A stretch of 64,000 bases of DNA, from contig JAUKPH010000017.1 in the NCBI GenBank assembly GCA_030549335.1, positions 9,757,501-9,821,500 on the forward strand, read 5' to 3'. The DNA is from Pontederia crassipes. Taxonomy: Eukaryota > Streptophyta > Magnoliopsida > Commelinales > Pontederiaceae. The position numbers and the translations under genes are program-made. The notes under the pieces are model-generated. The model saw only the letters and a list, made by a program, of their open reading frames with translations. It had not been told where the DNA came from and did no database searches. Below, one piece after another: positions 1 to 13,328 of the stretch (position 1 is its first letter; each line of letters starts with the position of its first letter).

Positions 1-3000
1 CCCAATCATCTCACCATGCATCAACAATCACGAAAGTGTCGAAAATTTTGCATCTTTTGACAGCGTAAAACATTTCGTGTTTTTTACCTTCTTGGCTGAA
101 AACACGAGTAAAAGGCGCGCGCGCGAAATTTCAAACCCCCGAAAACTTTTTGCCCTAGTCCATTTTTTCGTTCCAATCATCCCACCGTGCATCAACTCGA
201 ATGAAAGCGTCGAAAATTTCGCATCTTTTGACATTGTAAAAAATTTCGCGTTTTTTGACCTTCTTGGCTGAAAACACGAGTAAAAGGCACGCGAGCGAAA
301 TTTCGCACCCCCGGAAAATTTTCGCCCGAGTCCATTTTTTCGTCCCAATCATCTCACCATGCATCAACAGGCACGAAAGCGTAAAAAATTTTGCATCTTT
401 TGACAGCGTCAAAATTTTAAGTTTTTTTACCTTCTTGGCTGAAAACACGAGTAAAAGGCGCGCGGCAGCGAAATTTCGCACCCCAGAAAAATTTTCGCCC
501 GAGTCTATTTTTTCGTCCCAATCATCTCACCATGCATTAACAGACAAGAAAGCGTCGAAAATTTCGCATCTTTTGACTGCGTAAAAAATTTCACATTTTT
601 TGACCTTCTTGGCAGAAAACACCAGTAAAAGGCTAGCGCGCGAAATTCGCACCCTCGGAAAATTTTTCGCCCGAGTCCATTTTTTCGTCCCAATCATCTC
701 ACCATGCATCAACAGGCACGAAAGCGTCGAAAATTTTGGATCTTTTGACAGCACCAAAAATTTCACATTTTTTTACCTTCTTGGCTGAAAACACGATTAA
801 AGGGCGCGCGAAATTTCGCACCCCCGGAAACTTTTTACTCGAGTCCATCTTTTCGTCCCAATCATCTCACCAAGCATCAACAGGAATGAAAGCGTCAAAA
901 ATTTCGCATCTTTTGACATTGTAAAAAATGTCGTGTTTTTTGACCTTCTTGACTGAAAACACGAGTAAATGTAGCAAGCGCGAAATTTCGCACGCCCGGA
1001 AAATTTTAGCCGAAGTTAATTTTTTCGTCCCAATCATCTCACCATGCATCAACAGGCACGAAAGCATCGAAAATTTTGCTTCTTTTGACAGCGTAAAAGA
1101 TTTCGCATTTTTTTTACCTCCTTGGTTGAGAACGAGAGTAAAAGGCGCGCGCGCAAAATTTCACACCCCCGAAAAATTTTCGCCCGAGTCCATTTTTTCG
1201 TCCCAATCATCTCACCATGCATCAACAGGAACGAAAGCGTCAAAAATTTCGCATCTTTTGACATTGTAAAAAATTTCGCATTTTTTGATCTTCTTGGCTA
1301 AACACACGAGTAAAAGGCCTGCGCTCGAAATTTTGCACCCGCGAAACATTTTCGCCCGAGTCCATTTTCGTCCCAATCATCTCACCATGCATCAAAAGGC
1401 ACGAAAGCGTCGAAAATTTCGCATCTTTTGACAGTGTAAAAAATTTCAAATTTTTTGACCTTCTTGGCAGAAAATACCAGTAAAAGGTGCGCGCGCGAAA
1501 TTTTGCACCCCCGGAAAATTTTTCGCCCGAGTCCATTTTTTCGTCCCAATCATCTCACCATGCATGAACATGCATGAAAGCATTGAAAATTTCGCATCTT
1601 TTGACAGCGTCAAAATTTTCACATTTTTTTACCTTCTTGGCTGAAAACACGAGTAAAAGGGCGCGCAAAATTTCGCACCCCCGGAAACTTTTCGCTCGAG
1701 TCCATCTTTTCGTCCCAATCATCTCACCATGCATCAACAGTCACCAAAGTGTCGAAAATTTTGCATCTTTTGACAGCGTAAAAAATTTCGTATTTTTTAA
1801 CCTTCTTGGCTGAAAACACGAGTAAAAGGCGAGCGTGCGAAATTTCAAACCCCCGAAAACTTTTCGTCCTAGTCCATTTTTTCGTTCCAATCATCTCACC
1901 GTGCATCAACAGGAACGAAAGCGTCGAAAATTTCGCATCTTTTGACATTGTAAAAAATTTCGTTTTTTTACCTTCTTGGCTGAAAACACGAGTAAAAGGC
2001 GTAGGAGCGAAATTTCGCACACCCTTAAAATTTTTGCAGAAGTCCATTTTTTCGTTCTAATCATCTCACCATGCGTCAACAGGCACGAAAGCGTCGAAAA
2101 TTTTGTTTCTTTTGACAACGTAAAAGATTTCGCATTTTTTTTTTACCTTTTTGGCTGAGAACGAGAGTAAAAGGCGCGCGTGCAAAATTTCGCACCCCCG
2201 AAAAATTTTCGCCTGAGTCCACTTTTTCGTTCCAATCATCTCACCGTGCATCAACAGGAACGAAAGTGTCAAAAATTTTGCATCTTTTGACATTGTAGAA
2301 AATTTTCTTGGCTAAAAACACGAGTAAAAGGCGCGCTGCGCGAAATTTCGCACCCCCGAAAAATTTTCGCATCTTTTGACAGCGTAAAAAATTTCACATT
2401 TTTTGACCTTCTTGGCAGAAAACACCAGTAAAAGGCGCGCGCGCGAAATTTCGCACCCCCGAAAAATTTTCGCCCGAGTCCATTTTTTCGTCCCGATCAT
2501 CTCACCATGCATCAACAGGCACGAAAGCGTCAAAAATTTCGCATCTTTTGACAGCGTCAAAATTTTCACATTTTTTTACCATCTTCGCTGAAAACACGAG
2601 TAAAAGGGCGCGTGAAATTTCGCACCCCCGAAAACTTTTTGCTCGAGTCCATCTTTTCATCCCAATCATCTCATCACGCATCAACAGTCACGAAAGTGTC
2701 AAAAATTTTGCATCTTTTGACAGCGTAAAAAATTTCGTGTTTTTTGACCTTCTTGGTTGAAAACATGGGTAAAAGGCTCGCGCGCGAAATTTCAAACCCC
2801 CGGAAACTTTTTGCCCGAGTCCATTTTTTCGTCCCAATCATCTCACCGTGCATCAACAGGAACGAAAGTGTTGAAAATTTCGCATCTTTTGACATTGTAA
2901 AAAATTTCGCATTTTTTGACCTTCTTGGTTGAAAACACGAGTAAAAGGCGCAGCCGCAAAATTTCGAACACCCGAAAAATTTTTGCCGAAGTCCATTTTT

Positions 3001-6000
3001 TCGTCCCAATCATCTCACCATGCATCAACAGGCACGAAAGCGTCGAAAATTTTGCTTCTTTTGACAGCGTAAAAGATTTCGCATTTTTTTGACCTTCTTG
3101 GCTGAGAACGAGAGTAAAAGGCACACGCGCAAAATTTCGCACCCCCGAAAAATTTTCGCCCGAGTCCATTTTTTCGTCCCATTCATCTCACCGTGCATGA
3201 ACAGGAATGAAAGCGTCGAAAATTTCGCATCTTTTGACAGCGTAAAAAATTTCACATTTTTTTACCTTCTTTCTGAAAACACGAGTAAAAAGCGCGCGCG
3301 CGAAATTCCGCACCCCCGGAAACATTTCACCCGAGTCCATTTTATCGTCCCAATCATTTCACCATGCATCAACAGGGATGAAAGCGTCAAAATTTTTGCA
3401 TCTTTTGACGGCGTAAAAAATATCGTATTTTTTGACCTTCTTAGCTGAAAACACGAGTAAAAGTCGAGCGCGCAAAATTTTGCAACCACGGAAACTTTTC
3501 GCCCGAGTCCATTTTTTCGTCCCAATCATCTCACCATCCATCAACATGCACGAAAGCCACGAAAATTTCGCATCTTTTGACAGCGTAAAAAATTTCGCAT
3601 TTTTTTAACTTGCTGGCTGAAAACACGAGTTAAAGGCGCGCGCGCGAAATTTCGCACCCCTGAAAACTTTTTGCCCGAGTCCTTTTTTTCGTCCTAATCA
3701 TCTCACCATGCATGAACTGGCATAAAAGCGTCGAAAATTTTGCATCTTTTGACAGCGTAAAAAGTTTCACTTTCTTTACCTTGCTCGCTAAAAACACTAG
3801 TAAAATGCGCGCGAGCGAAATTTCGCACCGCCGGAAACTTTTCGCCCGAGTCCATTTTTTCGTCCCAATCATCTCACCATGCATCAACAAGCACGAAAGC
3901 TTCGAAAATTTTGCATCTTTTGACAGCGTCAAAATTTTAACTTTTTTGACCTTCTTGGCTGAAAACACGAGTAAAAGGCGCGCGCGCGAAATTTCGCACC
4001 CCCGAAAAATTTTCGTCCGAGTCCATTTTTTCGTCCCAATCATCTCACCAAGCATCAACAGGCACGAAAGCGTCGAAAATTTTGCATCTTTTGACGGCGT
4101 AAAAAATTTCACATTTTTTGACCTTCTTGGCAGAAAACACCAGTAAAAGGCGCGCGCGAAATTTCGCACCCCCGGAAAATTTTCGTCCGAGTCCATTTTT
4201 TTGTCCCAATCATCTCTCCATGCATCAACAGGCATGAAAGGGTCGAAAATTTTGCATCTTTTGACAGCATAAAAAATTTCATATTTTTTTACCTTCTTGG
4301 CTGAAAACACGAGTAAAAAGCGCGCGCGGGAAATTTCAAATCTCCGAAAACTTTTCGCCCGAGTCTATTTTTTTGTCACAATCATCTCACCGTGCATCAA
4401 CAGGAATGAAAGCGTCAAAAATTTCGCATCTTTTGACATTGTAAAGAATTTCGCATTTTTTGACAGAAATTTCGCACACTCGAAAAATTTTTGCCGAAGT
4501 CCATTTTTTCGTCACAATCATCTCACCATGCATCAATAGGCACGAAAGCGTCGAAAATTTTACTTCTTTTGACAGCGTAAAAGATTTCGCATTTTTTTTA
4601 CCTTCTTGGCTAAGATCGAGAGTAAAAGGCGCGCGCGCAAAATTTCGCACCCCCAGAAAATTTTCGCCCGAGTCCATTTTTTCGTCCCAATCATCTTACC
4701 GTGCATCAACAGGAACGAAAGCGTAAAAAATTTCGCATCTTTTGACAGCGTAAAAAATTTCACATTTTTTTACCTTCTTGCTGAAAACACGAGTAAAAGG
4801 CGCGCGCGCGAAATTCCGCACCCCCGAAAACTTTTCGCCCGAGTCCATTTTATCTTCCCAATCATCTCACCATGCATCAACAGGCATGAAAGCGTCGAAA
4901 TTTTTGCATCTTTTGACGGCACAAAAAATTTCGTATTTTTTGACCTTCTTAGCTGAAAACACGAGTAAAAGGCGAGCGCACGAAATTTCGCACCCCCGGA
5001 AACTTTTCGCCCAAGTACATTTTTTCATCCCAATCATCTCACCATGCATCAATATGCACGAAAGCCTCGAAAATTTTGCATCTTTTGACAGCGTAAAAAA
5101 TTTCGCATTTTTTTAACTTGCTGGCCGAAAACAAGAGTTAAAGGCGCGCGCGCGAAATTTCGCACCCCTGTAAACTTTTCGCCCGAGTCCATTTTTTCGT
5201 CCCAATTATCTCACCATGCATCAACAGGTACGAAAGCGTCGAAAATTTTGCATCTTTTGACAGCGTAAAAAAATTCGCATTTTTTGACCTTCTTAGCTGA
5301 GAACACGAGTAAAAAGCGCGGACGCGAAATTTTGCACCTCCAGAAAATTTTCACTCGAGTCCATTTTTTCGTCCCAATCATCTCATCATGCATCAACAGG
5401 CACGAACGCATCGAAAAATTCGCATCTTTTGACACCGTAAAAAGTTTCGCATTTTTTTTACCTTCTTGACTGAAAACACGATTAAAAGGTGCTCGCGCGA
5501 AATTTTGCACCCCCAGAAATATTTCATCCGAGTCTATTTTTTTCGTCCCAATCATCTCACCATGCATCAACAAGCATGAAAGCGTCGAAAAATTCGCATC
5601 TTTTGACAGTGGAAAAAATTTTGCATTTTTGACCTTTTTAGCTGAAAACACGAGTAAAAGGCGCGCGCGAAATTTCGCACCCCCGAAAAATTTTCGCCCG
5701 AGTCTGTTTTTTCGTCCCAATCATCTCACGATGCATCAACAGACACAAAAGCATCGAAAATTTCGCATCTTTTGACAGCGTAAAAAGTTTCACATTTTTT
5801 TACCTTCTTGGCTGAAAATAAGAGTAAAAGGCGCGCGCGCGAAATTTCGCAACCCCAAAAAATTATAGCCCGAGTCCATTTTTTCGTCCCAATCATCTCA
5901 CCATGCATCAACAGGCACGAAAGCGTAAAAAATTTTGCATCTTTTGACCTCGTAAAAAATTTCGTATTTTTTGACCTTCTTGGCTGAAAACACGAGTAAA

Positions 6001-6304
6001 AGGCGCGCGCACGAAATTCCGCACCTCTGGAAACTTTTCGCCCGAGTCCATTTTATCGTCCCAATCATCTCACCATACATCAACAGGCATGAAAGCCAAA
6101 AAAATTTTGCATCTTTTGACAGTGTAAAAAATTTCGCATTTTTTGAACTTGCTGGCTGAATACACGAGTAAAAGGCGCGCGCGCGAAATTTCTCACCCCG
6201 GAAACTTTTCGCCCGAGTCCATTTTTTCATCCGAATCATCTCACCATGTATCAATAAGCACGAAAGCGTCGAAAAGTTTGTATCTTTTGACAGCGTAAAA
6301 AATT

Positions 6305-8306
6305 TCGCATTTTTTCACCTTATTCGCTGAAAACATGAGTAAAAGGCGCGCGCGTGAAATTTCGCACACCCGAAAAATTTTTGCCCGAGTCCATTTTTTC
6401 GTCCCAATTATCTCATCATACATCAACAGGCACGAAAGCGTCGAAAATTTTGCATCTTTTGACAGCGTAAAAAATGTCGCATTTTTTTACCTTCCTGGCT
6501 GAAAACACGAGTAAAAGGCGCGCGTGCGAAATTCCGCACCCCCGAAAAATTTTCGCCCGAGTCCATTTTATCGTCCCAATCATCTCACCATACATCAACA
6601 GGCACGAAAGCGTAAAAAATTTTGCATCTTTTGACAGCGTAAAAAATTTCACGTTTTTTGACCTTCTTAGGTGAAAACACGAGTAATAGGCGAGCGCGCG
6701 AAATTTCGCACCCCCGAAAAATTTTCGCCCGAGTCCATTTTTTCGTCCCAATCATCTCACTGTGCATCAACAAGAACGAAAGCGTCGAAAATTTCGCATC
6801 TTTTGACAGCGTAAAAAATTTCACGTTTTTTGACCTTCTTACTGAAAACACTAGTAAAAGGCGCGCGCGCAAAATTCCACACCCCCGGAAACTTTTCGCC
6901 CGAGTCCATTTTATCATCCCAATCATCTGACCATGCATCAACATGCATGAAAGCGTAGAAATTTTTGCATCTTTTGACGGCGTAAAAAATTTCGTATTTT
7001 TTGACCTTCTTAGCTGAAAACATGAGTAAAAGGCGAGCGCGCGAAATTTCGCACCCCCGGAAACTTTTCGCCCGAGTCCATTTTTTCGTCCCAATAATCT
7101 CACCATGCATCAACAGGCACGAAAGCCTCAAAAATTAATTTTGCATCTTTTGACAGAGTAAAAAATTTCGCATTTTTTTAACTTGCTGGCTGAAAACACG
7201 AGTTAAAGGCGCGCGTGCGAAATTTCGCTTGAAATCTTTTCGCCCGAGTCCATTTTTTCGTCCCAATCATCTAACCATGCATGAACTGGCATGAAAGCAT
7301 CGAAAATTTTGCATCTTTTGACAGCGTAAAAAGTTTCACATTTTTTTACCTTGCTCGCTGAAAACACGAGTAAAAGGCGCGCGAGCAAAATTTCGCACCG
7401 CCGGAAACTTTTCGCCCGAGTCCATTTTTTCATCCTAATCATCTCACCATGCATCAACAGGTACGAAAGCGTCAAAAATTTTGCATCTTTTGACAGCGTA
7501 AAAAAATTCACGTTTTTTTACCTTCTCAGCTAAGAACACGAGTATAAGGCGCGCACGCGAAATTTCGCACCCCCAGAAAATTTTCACTCGAGTCTATTTT
7601 TTCGTCCCAATCATCTCACCATGCATCAATAGGCATGAAAGCCTCAAAAATTTCGCATCTTTTGACCGTGTAAAAAATTTCGTATTTTTTGAACTTGCTA
7701 GCTAAAAACACTTGTAAAAGGCGCGCGCGCGAAATTTCGCCCCCCGGAAACTTTTCGCCCGAGTCCATTTTTTCGTCCCAATCATCTCACCATGCATCAA
7801 CAAGCACGAAAGCGTAAAAAATTTTGCATCTTTTGACAGCGTAAAAAATTTCGCATTTTTTGACCTTATTCGTTGGAAACATGTGTAAAAGGCGCGCGCA
7901 CGAAATTTCGCACCCCCGAAAAATTTTTGCCCGAGTCCATTTTTTCGTCCCAATTATCTCATCATACATCAACAGGCACGAAAGCGTCGAAAATTTTGCA
8001 TCTTTTGACAGCGTAAAAAATGTCGCATTTTTTTACCTTCCTGGCTGAAAACACGAGTAAAAGGCGCGCGTGCGAAATTCCGCACCCCCAAAAAATTTTC
8101 GCCCGAGTCCATTTTATCGTCCCAATCATCTCACCATGCATCAACAGGCACGAAAGCGTAAAAAATTTTGCATCTTTTGACAGCGTAAAAAATTTCACAT
8201 TTTTTGACCTTCTTAGGTGAAAACACGAGTAATAGGCGAGCGCGCGAAATTTCGCACCCCCGAAAAATTTTCGCCCGAGTCCAGTTTTTCGTCCCAATCA
8301 TCTCAC
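6305..8306 (+). repeat. Higher-order repeat within satellite (9-monomer register, ~1,546 bp)
   Basis: Monomer variants at about 6,305-6,760 recur in the same order at about 7,850-8,306. Shared marks include a TTATTCG variant of the usual CTTGGCT (6,321 and 7,867), AATGTCGC with CTTCCTGGCTG (6,475 and 8,021), and CTTAGGTGAAAACACGAGTAATAGG-type variants (6,664 and 8,212, described rather than exact). The offset is constant at 1,546-1,550 bp, about nine monomers. This means blocks of monomers, not only single ones, were duplicated. Intervening monomers (6,760-7,850) match less closely. Confidence 0.8.
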
Positions 8307-11300
8307 CATACATCAACATGAACAAAAGCGTCAAAAATTTCATATCTTTTGATAGCGTAAAAAATGTAGCATTTTTTTACCTTCTTGGCTGAAAACATGA
8401 GTAAAAGGCTCGCGCGCGAAATTTTGCACCCCTGGAAACTTTTCGCCCGAGTCCATTTTTTCGTCCCATTCATCTCACCATGCATCAACAGGCACGAAAG
8501 CCTCGAAAATTTCGCATCTTTTGACAACGTAAAAAGTGTCACATTTTTTTTACCTTGCTCGCTGAAAACACGAGTAAAAGGCGTGCGCGTGAAAATTCGC
8601 ACCGCCGAAAACTTTTCGCCCGAGTCCATTTTTTCGTCTCAATCATCTCACCATACATCAACAGGCACGAAAGTGTCAAAAATTTCGCATCTTTTAACAG
8701 CGTAAAAAAAATTCACGTTTTTTGACCTTCTTAGCTGAGAACACGAGTAAAAGGCGCGGGCGCGAAATTTTGCACCACCAGAAACTTTTCACCCGAGTCC
8801 ATTTTGTCGTCCCAATCATCTCACCATGCATCAACAGGCATGAATGCGTTGAAAATTTTGCATCTTTTGACAGCGTAAAAAATTTCGCATTTTTTGACAT
8901 TTTTGGCTGCGCGCGCGCGCGCGAAATTTCGCACACACAAAAAATTTTTGCCCGAGACCATTTTTTCGTCCCAATAATCTCACGATGCATCAACAGGCAC
9001 GAAAGTGTTGAAAATTTCGCATCTTTTGACAGCGTAAAAAATTCGCATTTTTTGACCTTCTTAGCTGAAAACACGAGTAAAAGGCGCGCGCAGCGAAATT
9101 CCGCACCTCCGAAAACTTTTTGCCCGAGTCCATTTTATCGTCCCAATAATCTCACCATGCATCAACAGAGAAAGCGTCGAAAATTTTGCATCTTTTGACA
9201 ACGTAAAAAATTTCGCTTTTTTGACCTTCTTAACTGAAAACACGAGTAAAAGGCGCGCGCGAAATTTCGCACCCCCGAAAACTTTTCGCCCGAGTTCATT
9301 TTTGGTCCCAATCATCTCACCATGCATCAACAGGCACGAAAGCGTCGAAAATTTCGCATCTTTTGACAGCGTAAAAAATTTTAAGTTTTTTTACCCTCTT
9401 GGCTGAAAATACGAGTAAAAGGGCGTGCGAAATTTCGCACCCAGGAAAATTTTTGCCCGAGTCCATTTTTTCGTCCCAATCACCTCACCTTGCATCAACA
9501 GGCACGAAAGCTTCGAAAATTTTGCACCTTTTGACAGCGTAAATAATTTCACATTTTTTGACCTTCTTGGCTGAAAACACGAGTAAAATGCGCGCGCGCG
9601 AAATTTCACACCCCCGAAAAATATTTTTCCGAGTCCATTTTTTTGTCCCAATCATCTCACCATGCATCAAGAGGCACGAAAGCGTAAAAAATTTCGCATC
9701 TTTTGATAGCGTAAAAAATCTCACATTTTTTACCTTCGTGGCTGAAATCACGAGTAAAAGGCGCGTGCGCGAAATTTCGCAACTCCGGAAAATTTTCGCC
9801 CGAGTCCATTTCTTCGTCCCAATCATCTCACCATGCATCAATAGGCACGAAAGTGTAAAAAATTTCGCATCTTTTGACAGCGTCAAAATTTTCACATTTT
9901 TTTACCTTCTTTGCTGAAAATACGAGTAAAAGGGCGCTCAAAATTTCGCAACCTCGAAAAATTTTCGCTCGAGTCCAATTTTTTCGTCCCAATCATCTCA
10001 CCATGCATCATCAGGCATGAAACCGTAAAAAATTTTGCATCTTTTGACAGCGTCAAAAATTTCACATTTTTTTACCTTTTGGGCTGAAAACACGAGTAAA
10101 TGGACGCGCGAAATTTCGCACCCCTGGAAAATTTTCGTCCGAGACCATTTTTTCATCCCAGTCATCTCACCATGCATCAATAGGTACGAAAGCGTAAAAA
10201 AATTTGCATATTTTGACAGCGTAAAAAATTTCGCATTTTTTGACCTTCTTGGATGAAAACACGCGTAAAAGGCGCGCACGAAATTTCGCACCCCCGAAAA
10301 ATTTTCGCCCGAGTTTATTTTTTCGTCCCAATCATCTCACCATTCATCAACAGGCATGAAAGCACCGAAAATTTTGCATCTTTTGACAGCGTAAAAAATT
10401 TCACATTTTTTGACCTTCTTAACTGAAAACACGAGTAAAAGGGCGCGCGAAATTTCGCACCCCCAGAAAATTTTCGCCCGAGTCCAATTTTTCGTCCCAA
10501 TCATCTCACCAAGCATCAACAGGCACGAAAGCGTAAAAAATTTCGCTTCTTTTGACAGCGTAAGAAATTTTACGTTTTTTTACCTTCTTGGCAAAAAATA
10601 CGAGTACAAGGCGCGCGCGCAAAATTTCGCACCCCGGAAAATTTTCGCCCAAGTCCATTTTTTTGTCCCAATCATCTCACCATGCATCAACAGGTATGAA
10701 AGCGTCGAAAATTTTGCATCTTTTAAGAACTTACAACATTGCGCTTTTTTTGACATTCTTGGCTTAAAACAAGAATAAACGGCGCGCGCGCAAAATTTCG
10801 AACCTCCGGAAAATTTTCGTTTGTGTTCAATTTTTCGTCCCAATCATCTCACCATGCATCAACAGGCACGAAAGCGTCGAAAATTTCGCATTTTTTGACA
10901 GCGTCAAAATTTTCACATTTTTTGACCTTTTTGATTGAAAACACGAGTAAAAGGGCACCCAAAATCGCACCCCCGAAAAATTTTCGCCCGAGTCCATTTT
11001 TTCGTCCCTATCATCTCACCATACATCAACATGCATGAAACCGTCAAAAATTTCGCATCTTTTGATAGCGTAAAAAATTTTACATTTTTTGACCTTCTTG
11101 GCTGAAAATATGAGTAAATGGACGCGCAAAATTTCGCACCCTAGGAAAATTTTCGCCTGAGTCCATTTTTTTGTCCCAATCATCTCACCATGCATCAACA
11201 GGCATGAAAGCGTAAAAAATTTTGCATCTTTTGATAGCGTAAAAAATTTCACATTTTTTGACCTTCTTGGATGTAGTGAAAGGCGCCGCGCGCGAAATTT

Positions 11301-12199
11301 CGCAACTCCGAAAAATTTTTGCACGAGTCCATTTTTTCGTCCCAATCATCTCACCATGCATCAACAGGCACAAAAGCGTTGAAAATTTTGCATCTTTTGA
11401 CAGCGTAAAAAATTTCACATTTTTTGACCTTCTTGGTTGAAAACACGAGTAAAAGGGCGCGCAAAATTTCGCACCCCCGGAAAATTTTTACCCGAGTCCA
11501 TTTTTTCGTGCCAATCATATCACCATGCATCGAAAGCGTCGAAACGCATCTTTTGACAGCTTAAAAAATTTCACACTTTTTTACCTTCTTAGCTGAAAAC
11601 ACGAGTAAAAGGCGCGCGCGCGAAATTTCGCACCCCAAAAAAATTTTCGCCCGAGACCATTTTTTCGTCCCAATCATCTCACAATGCATCAACAGGCAGG
11701 AAAGCGTCGAAAATTTTGCATATTTTGATAGCGTAAAAAATTTCGCATTTTTTGACCTTCTTGGATGAAAACACGAGTAAAAGGCGCGCGCGCGAAATTT
11801 CGCACCCTCGTAAAATTTTCGCCCGAGTCCTTTTTTCGTCCCAATCATCTCACCATGCATCAACAGACACGAAAGCGTCAAAAATTTTGCATCTTTTGAC
11901 AGCGTCAAAATTTTTACATTTTTTTATCTTCTTGGCTGAAAACACGAGTAAAAGGCGAGCGCGCGAAATTTCGCATCCCCGAAAAATTTTTGCCCGAGTC
12001 CATTTTTTCATCCCAATCATCTCACCATGCATCAACAGGCACGAAAGCGTCAAAATTTTGCATCTTTTGATAGCGTAAAAAATTTCACATTTTTTTACCT
12101 TTTTGGCTGAAAACACGACTAAAAGGACGCGCGAAATTTTGCACCCCCGAAAAATTTTCGCCCGAGTCCATTTTTTTGTCCCAATCATTTCATCATGCA

Positions 12200-12310
12200 T
12201 CAACAGGCACGAAAGCGTAAAAAATTTCCCATCTTTTGATAGTGTAAAAATTTTTACATTTTTTGACCTTTTTGATAGCGTAAGAAATTTTGCATTTTTT
12301 GATCTTTTTG
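12200..12310 (+). repeat. Satellite monomer with an extra 27-bp-type subrepeat
   Basis: The usual pair of subrepeats (AGCGT...TTTTGAC twice) is expanded here to three: one ending at about 12,241, one across about 12,241-12,267 and one across about 12,275-12,305, each built on A-run, AATTT and TTTTTTGA(C/T). It lies in the distal array, where monomers are most irregular. Confidence 0.6.
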
Positions 12311-12661
12311 ACTGAAAACACGAGTAAAAGGCGCGCGCACAAAATTTCGCACCCCCTGAAAATTTTCGCCCAAGTTCATTTTTTTGTCCCAATCATCTCA
12401 CCATGCATCAACAGGTATGAAAGCGTCAAAAATTTCGCATCTTTTGAGAACTTACAAAATTGTGTATTTTTTGACATTCTTGGCTGAAAATACGAGTAAA
12501 CGGCGCGCGCGCAAAATTTCGCACCTCCGAAAAATTTTCGTCCGAGTCCATTTTTTCGTCACAATCATCTCACCATTCATCAACAGGCACGAAAGCGTCG
12601 AAAATTTTGCATCTTTTGACAACGTCAAAATTTTCACATTTTTTGACCTTCTTGGCTGAAA

Positions 12662-13328
12662 ACTTCCGTCTCACTCCATCCTAGCAACTTTGCTCCTGGG
12701 TCTAGGAGGGAGTCAATATGGATCATAAGTCACAATGAACGTTTTTCTCAATTTTTGCTTATTGCCTTTGGGAAACTTTGGAATGGTATTCACTTCACGT
12801 CACAGTGTGCAACTGTGAGTATGTCTTGGGAGAGAGCTTCGGATGGTTATCATTTTACTGACACCCATGACCCTAGGCCTACTGCCCCCAATATTCACAA
12901 CAAGCCGGTGGGAACCCCCAACATTGGGTCAAGCATAACTCCGATGACTCCTACTAGGGGGCAATAGAGGTGGGAGGTACTATCTATCTTCTTCGATCTC
13001 ACGACGAATATCATATTTTTGTAGGATCATTTAGGTGCAGCTCAGACTCGATTTCGGAAAGTGAGGCATTGGCAGTGCTCAAAGGTCTTCAAAGTTACAG
13101 TGAGAAAGGATTAACTCATAAAAATATGCTCCGACTCGTCTAAACTCATCAGGAAGGAATCCAAATGTCCATGGAAAATGAAGGGGCTAGTGCTTGACAC
13201 ATTCAATTTTTGTATCTGGACTCTATTGTAGTAGTTACTTAATTTATGCAATTGTTTTTTTAAAAAGACCCCCTACCCTCTATGCCTTTCTCAATGGAGA
13301 GAGAGGGGGAAGGGGAGGGAGAGGGGCA
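12662..13328 (+). mobile_element. L1-type LINE 3'-terminal fragment, copy 1 (abuts satellite)
   Basis: This stretch matches 18,837-19,502 almost base for base, starting at TTCCGTCTCACTCC and ending at GAGAGGGGCAT. The second copy extends further 5' into a zinc-finger motif typical of the end of plant LINE ORF2, so this copy is read as a more strongly 5'-truncated fragment. A 70-codon open frame at 12,755-12,967 (contains FGKLWNGIHF) is the likely remnant of the ORF2 tail. The 3' part carries a purine-rich GAGAGAGAGGGGGAAGGGG tract. No poly(A) tail or target-site duplication is evident. The left junction with the satellite is abrupt and inside a monomer. Confidence 0.6.

Larger units (their letters stand above)
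1..12661 (+). repeat. Satellite DNA array, ~170-bp monomer, ~74 copies
   Basis: Head-to-tail array in one orientation with no interruption by other DNA. The anchor GCATCAACAG recurs at about 361, 533, 706 and 874 and onward, giving steps of 168-173 bp. A typical monomer has, in order, a (GC)n run, CGAAATTTCGCACCCCCG, an A/T run, CCCGAGTCCATTTTTTCG, CAATCATCTCACCATGCATC, two 27-bp subrepeats and a CTTGGCTGAAAACACGAGTA block. Neighbouring monomers look roughly 80-95% alike, with single-base variants, small indels and a few truncated units (near 2,290-2,370 and 4,440-4,480). The array is open at position 1 and ends inside a monomer at about 12,661. Many open frames of 60-226 codons occur on both strands because the monomer has few stops; they are artefacts. 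The unit length fits plant centromeric or subtelomeric satellites, but nothing here shows the chromosomal location. Confidence 0.97.

Noticed and set aside
3630-4310. 226-codon minus-strand open frame, and dozens of 60-180-codon frames across 1-12,660
   Set aside because: They repeat with the satellite period, occur on both strands and have no family features; they follow from a monomer poor in stop codons.
1-12661. CRISPR array or coding tandem repeat
   Set aside because: Monomers are directly adjacent with no unique spacers, and the context is a plant nuclear genome.
12755-12967. Independent small gene of 70 codons
   Set aside because: It lies inside a LINE 3' fragment repeated at 18,837-19,502 and reads as the end of a degraded ORF2.
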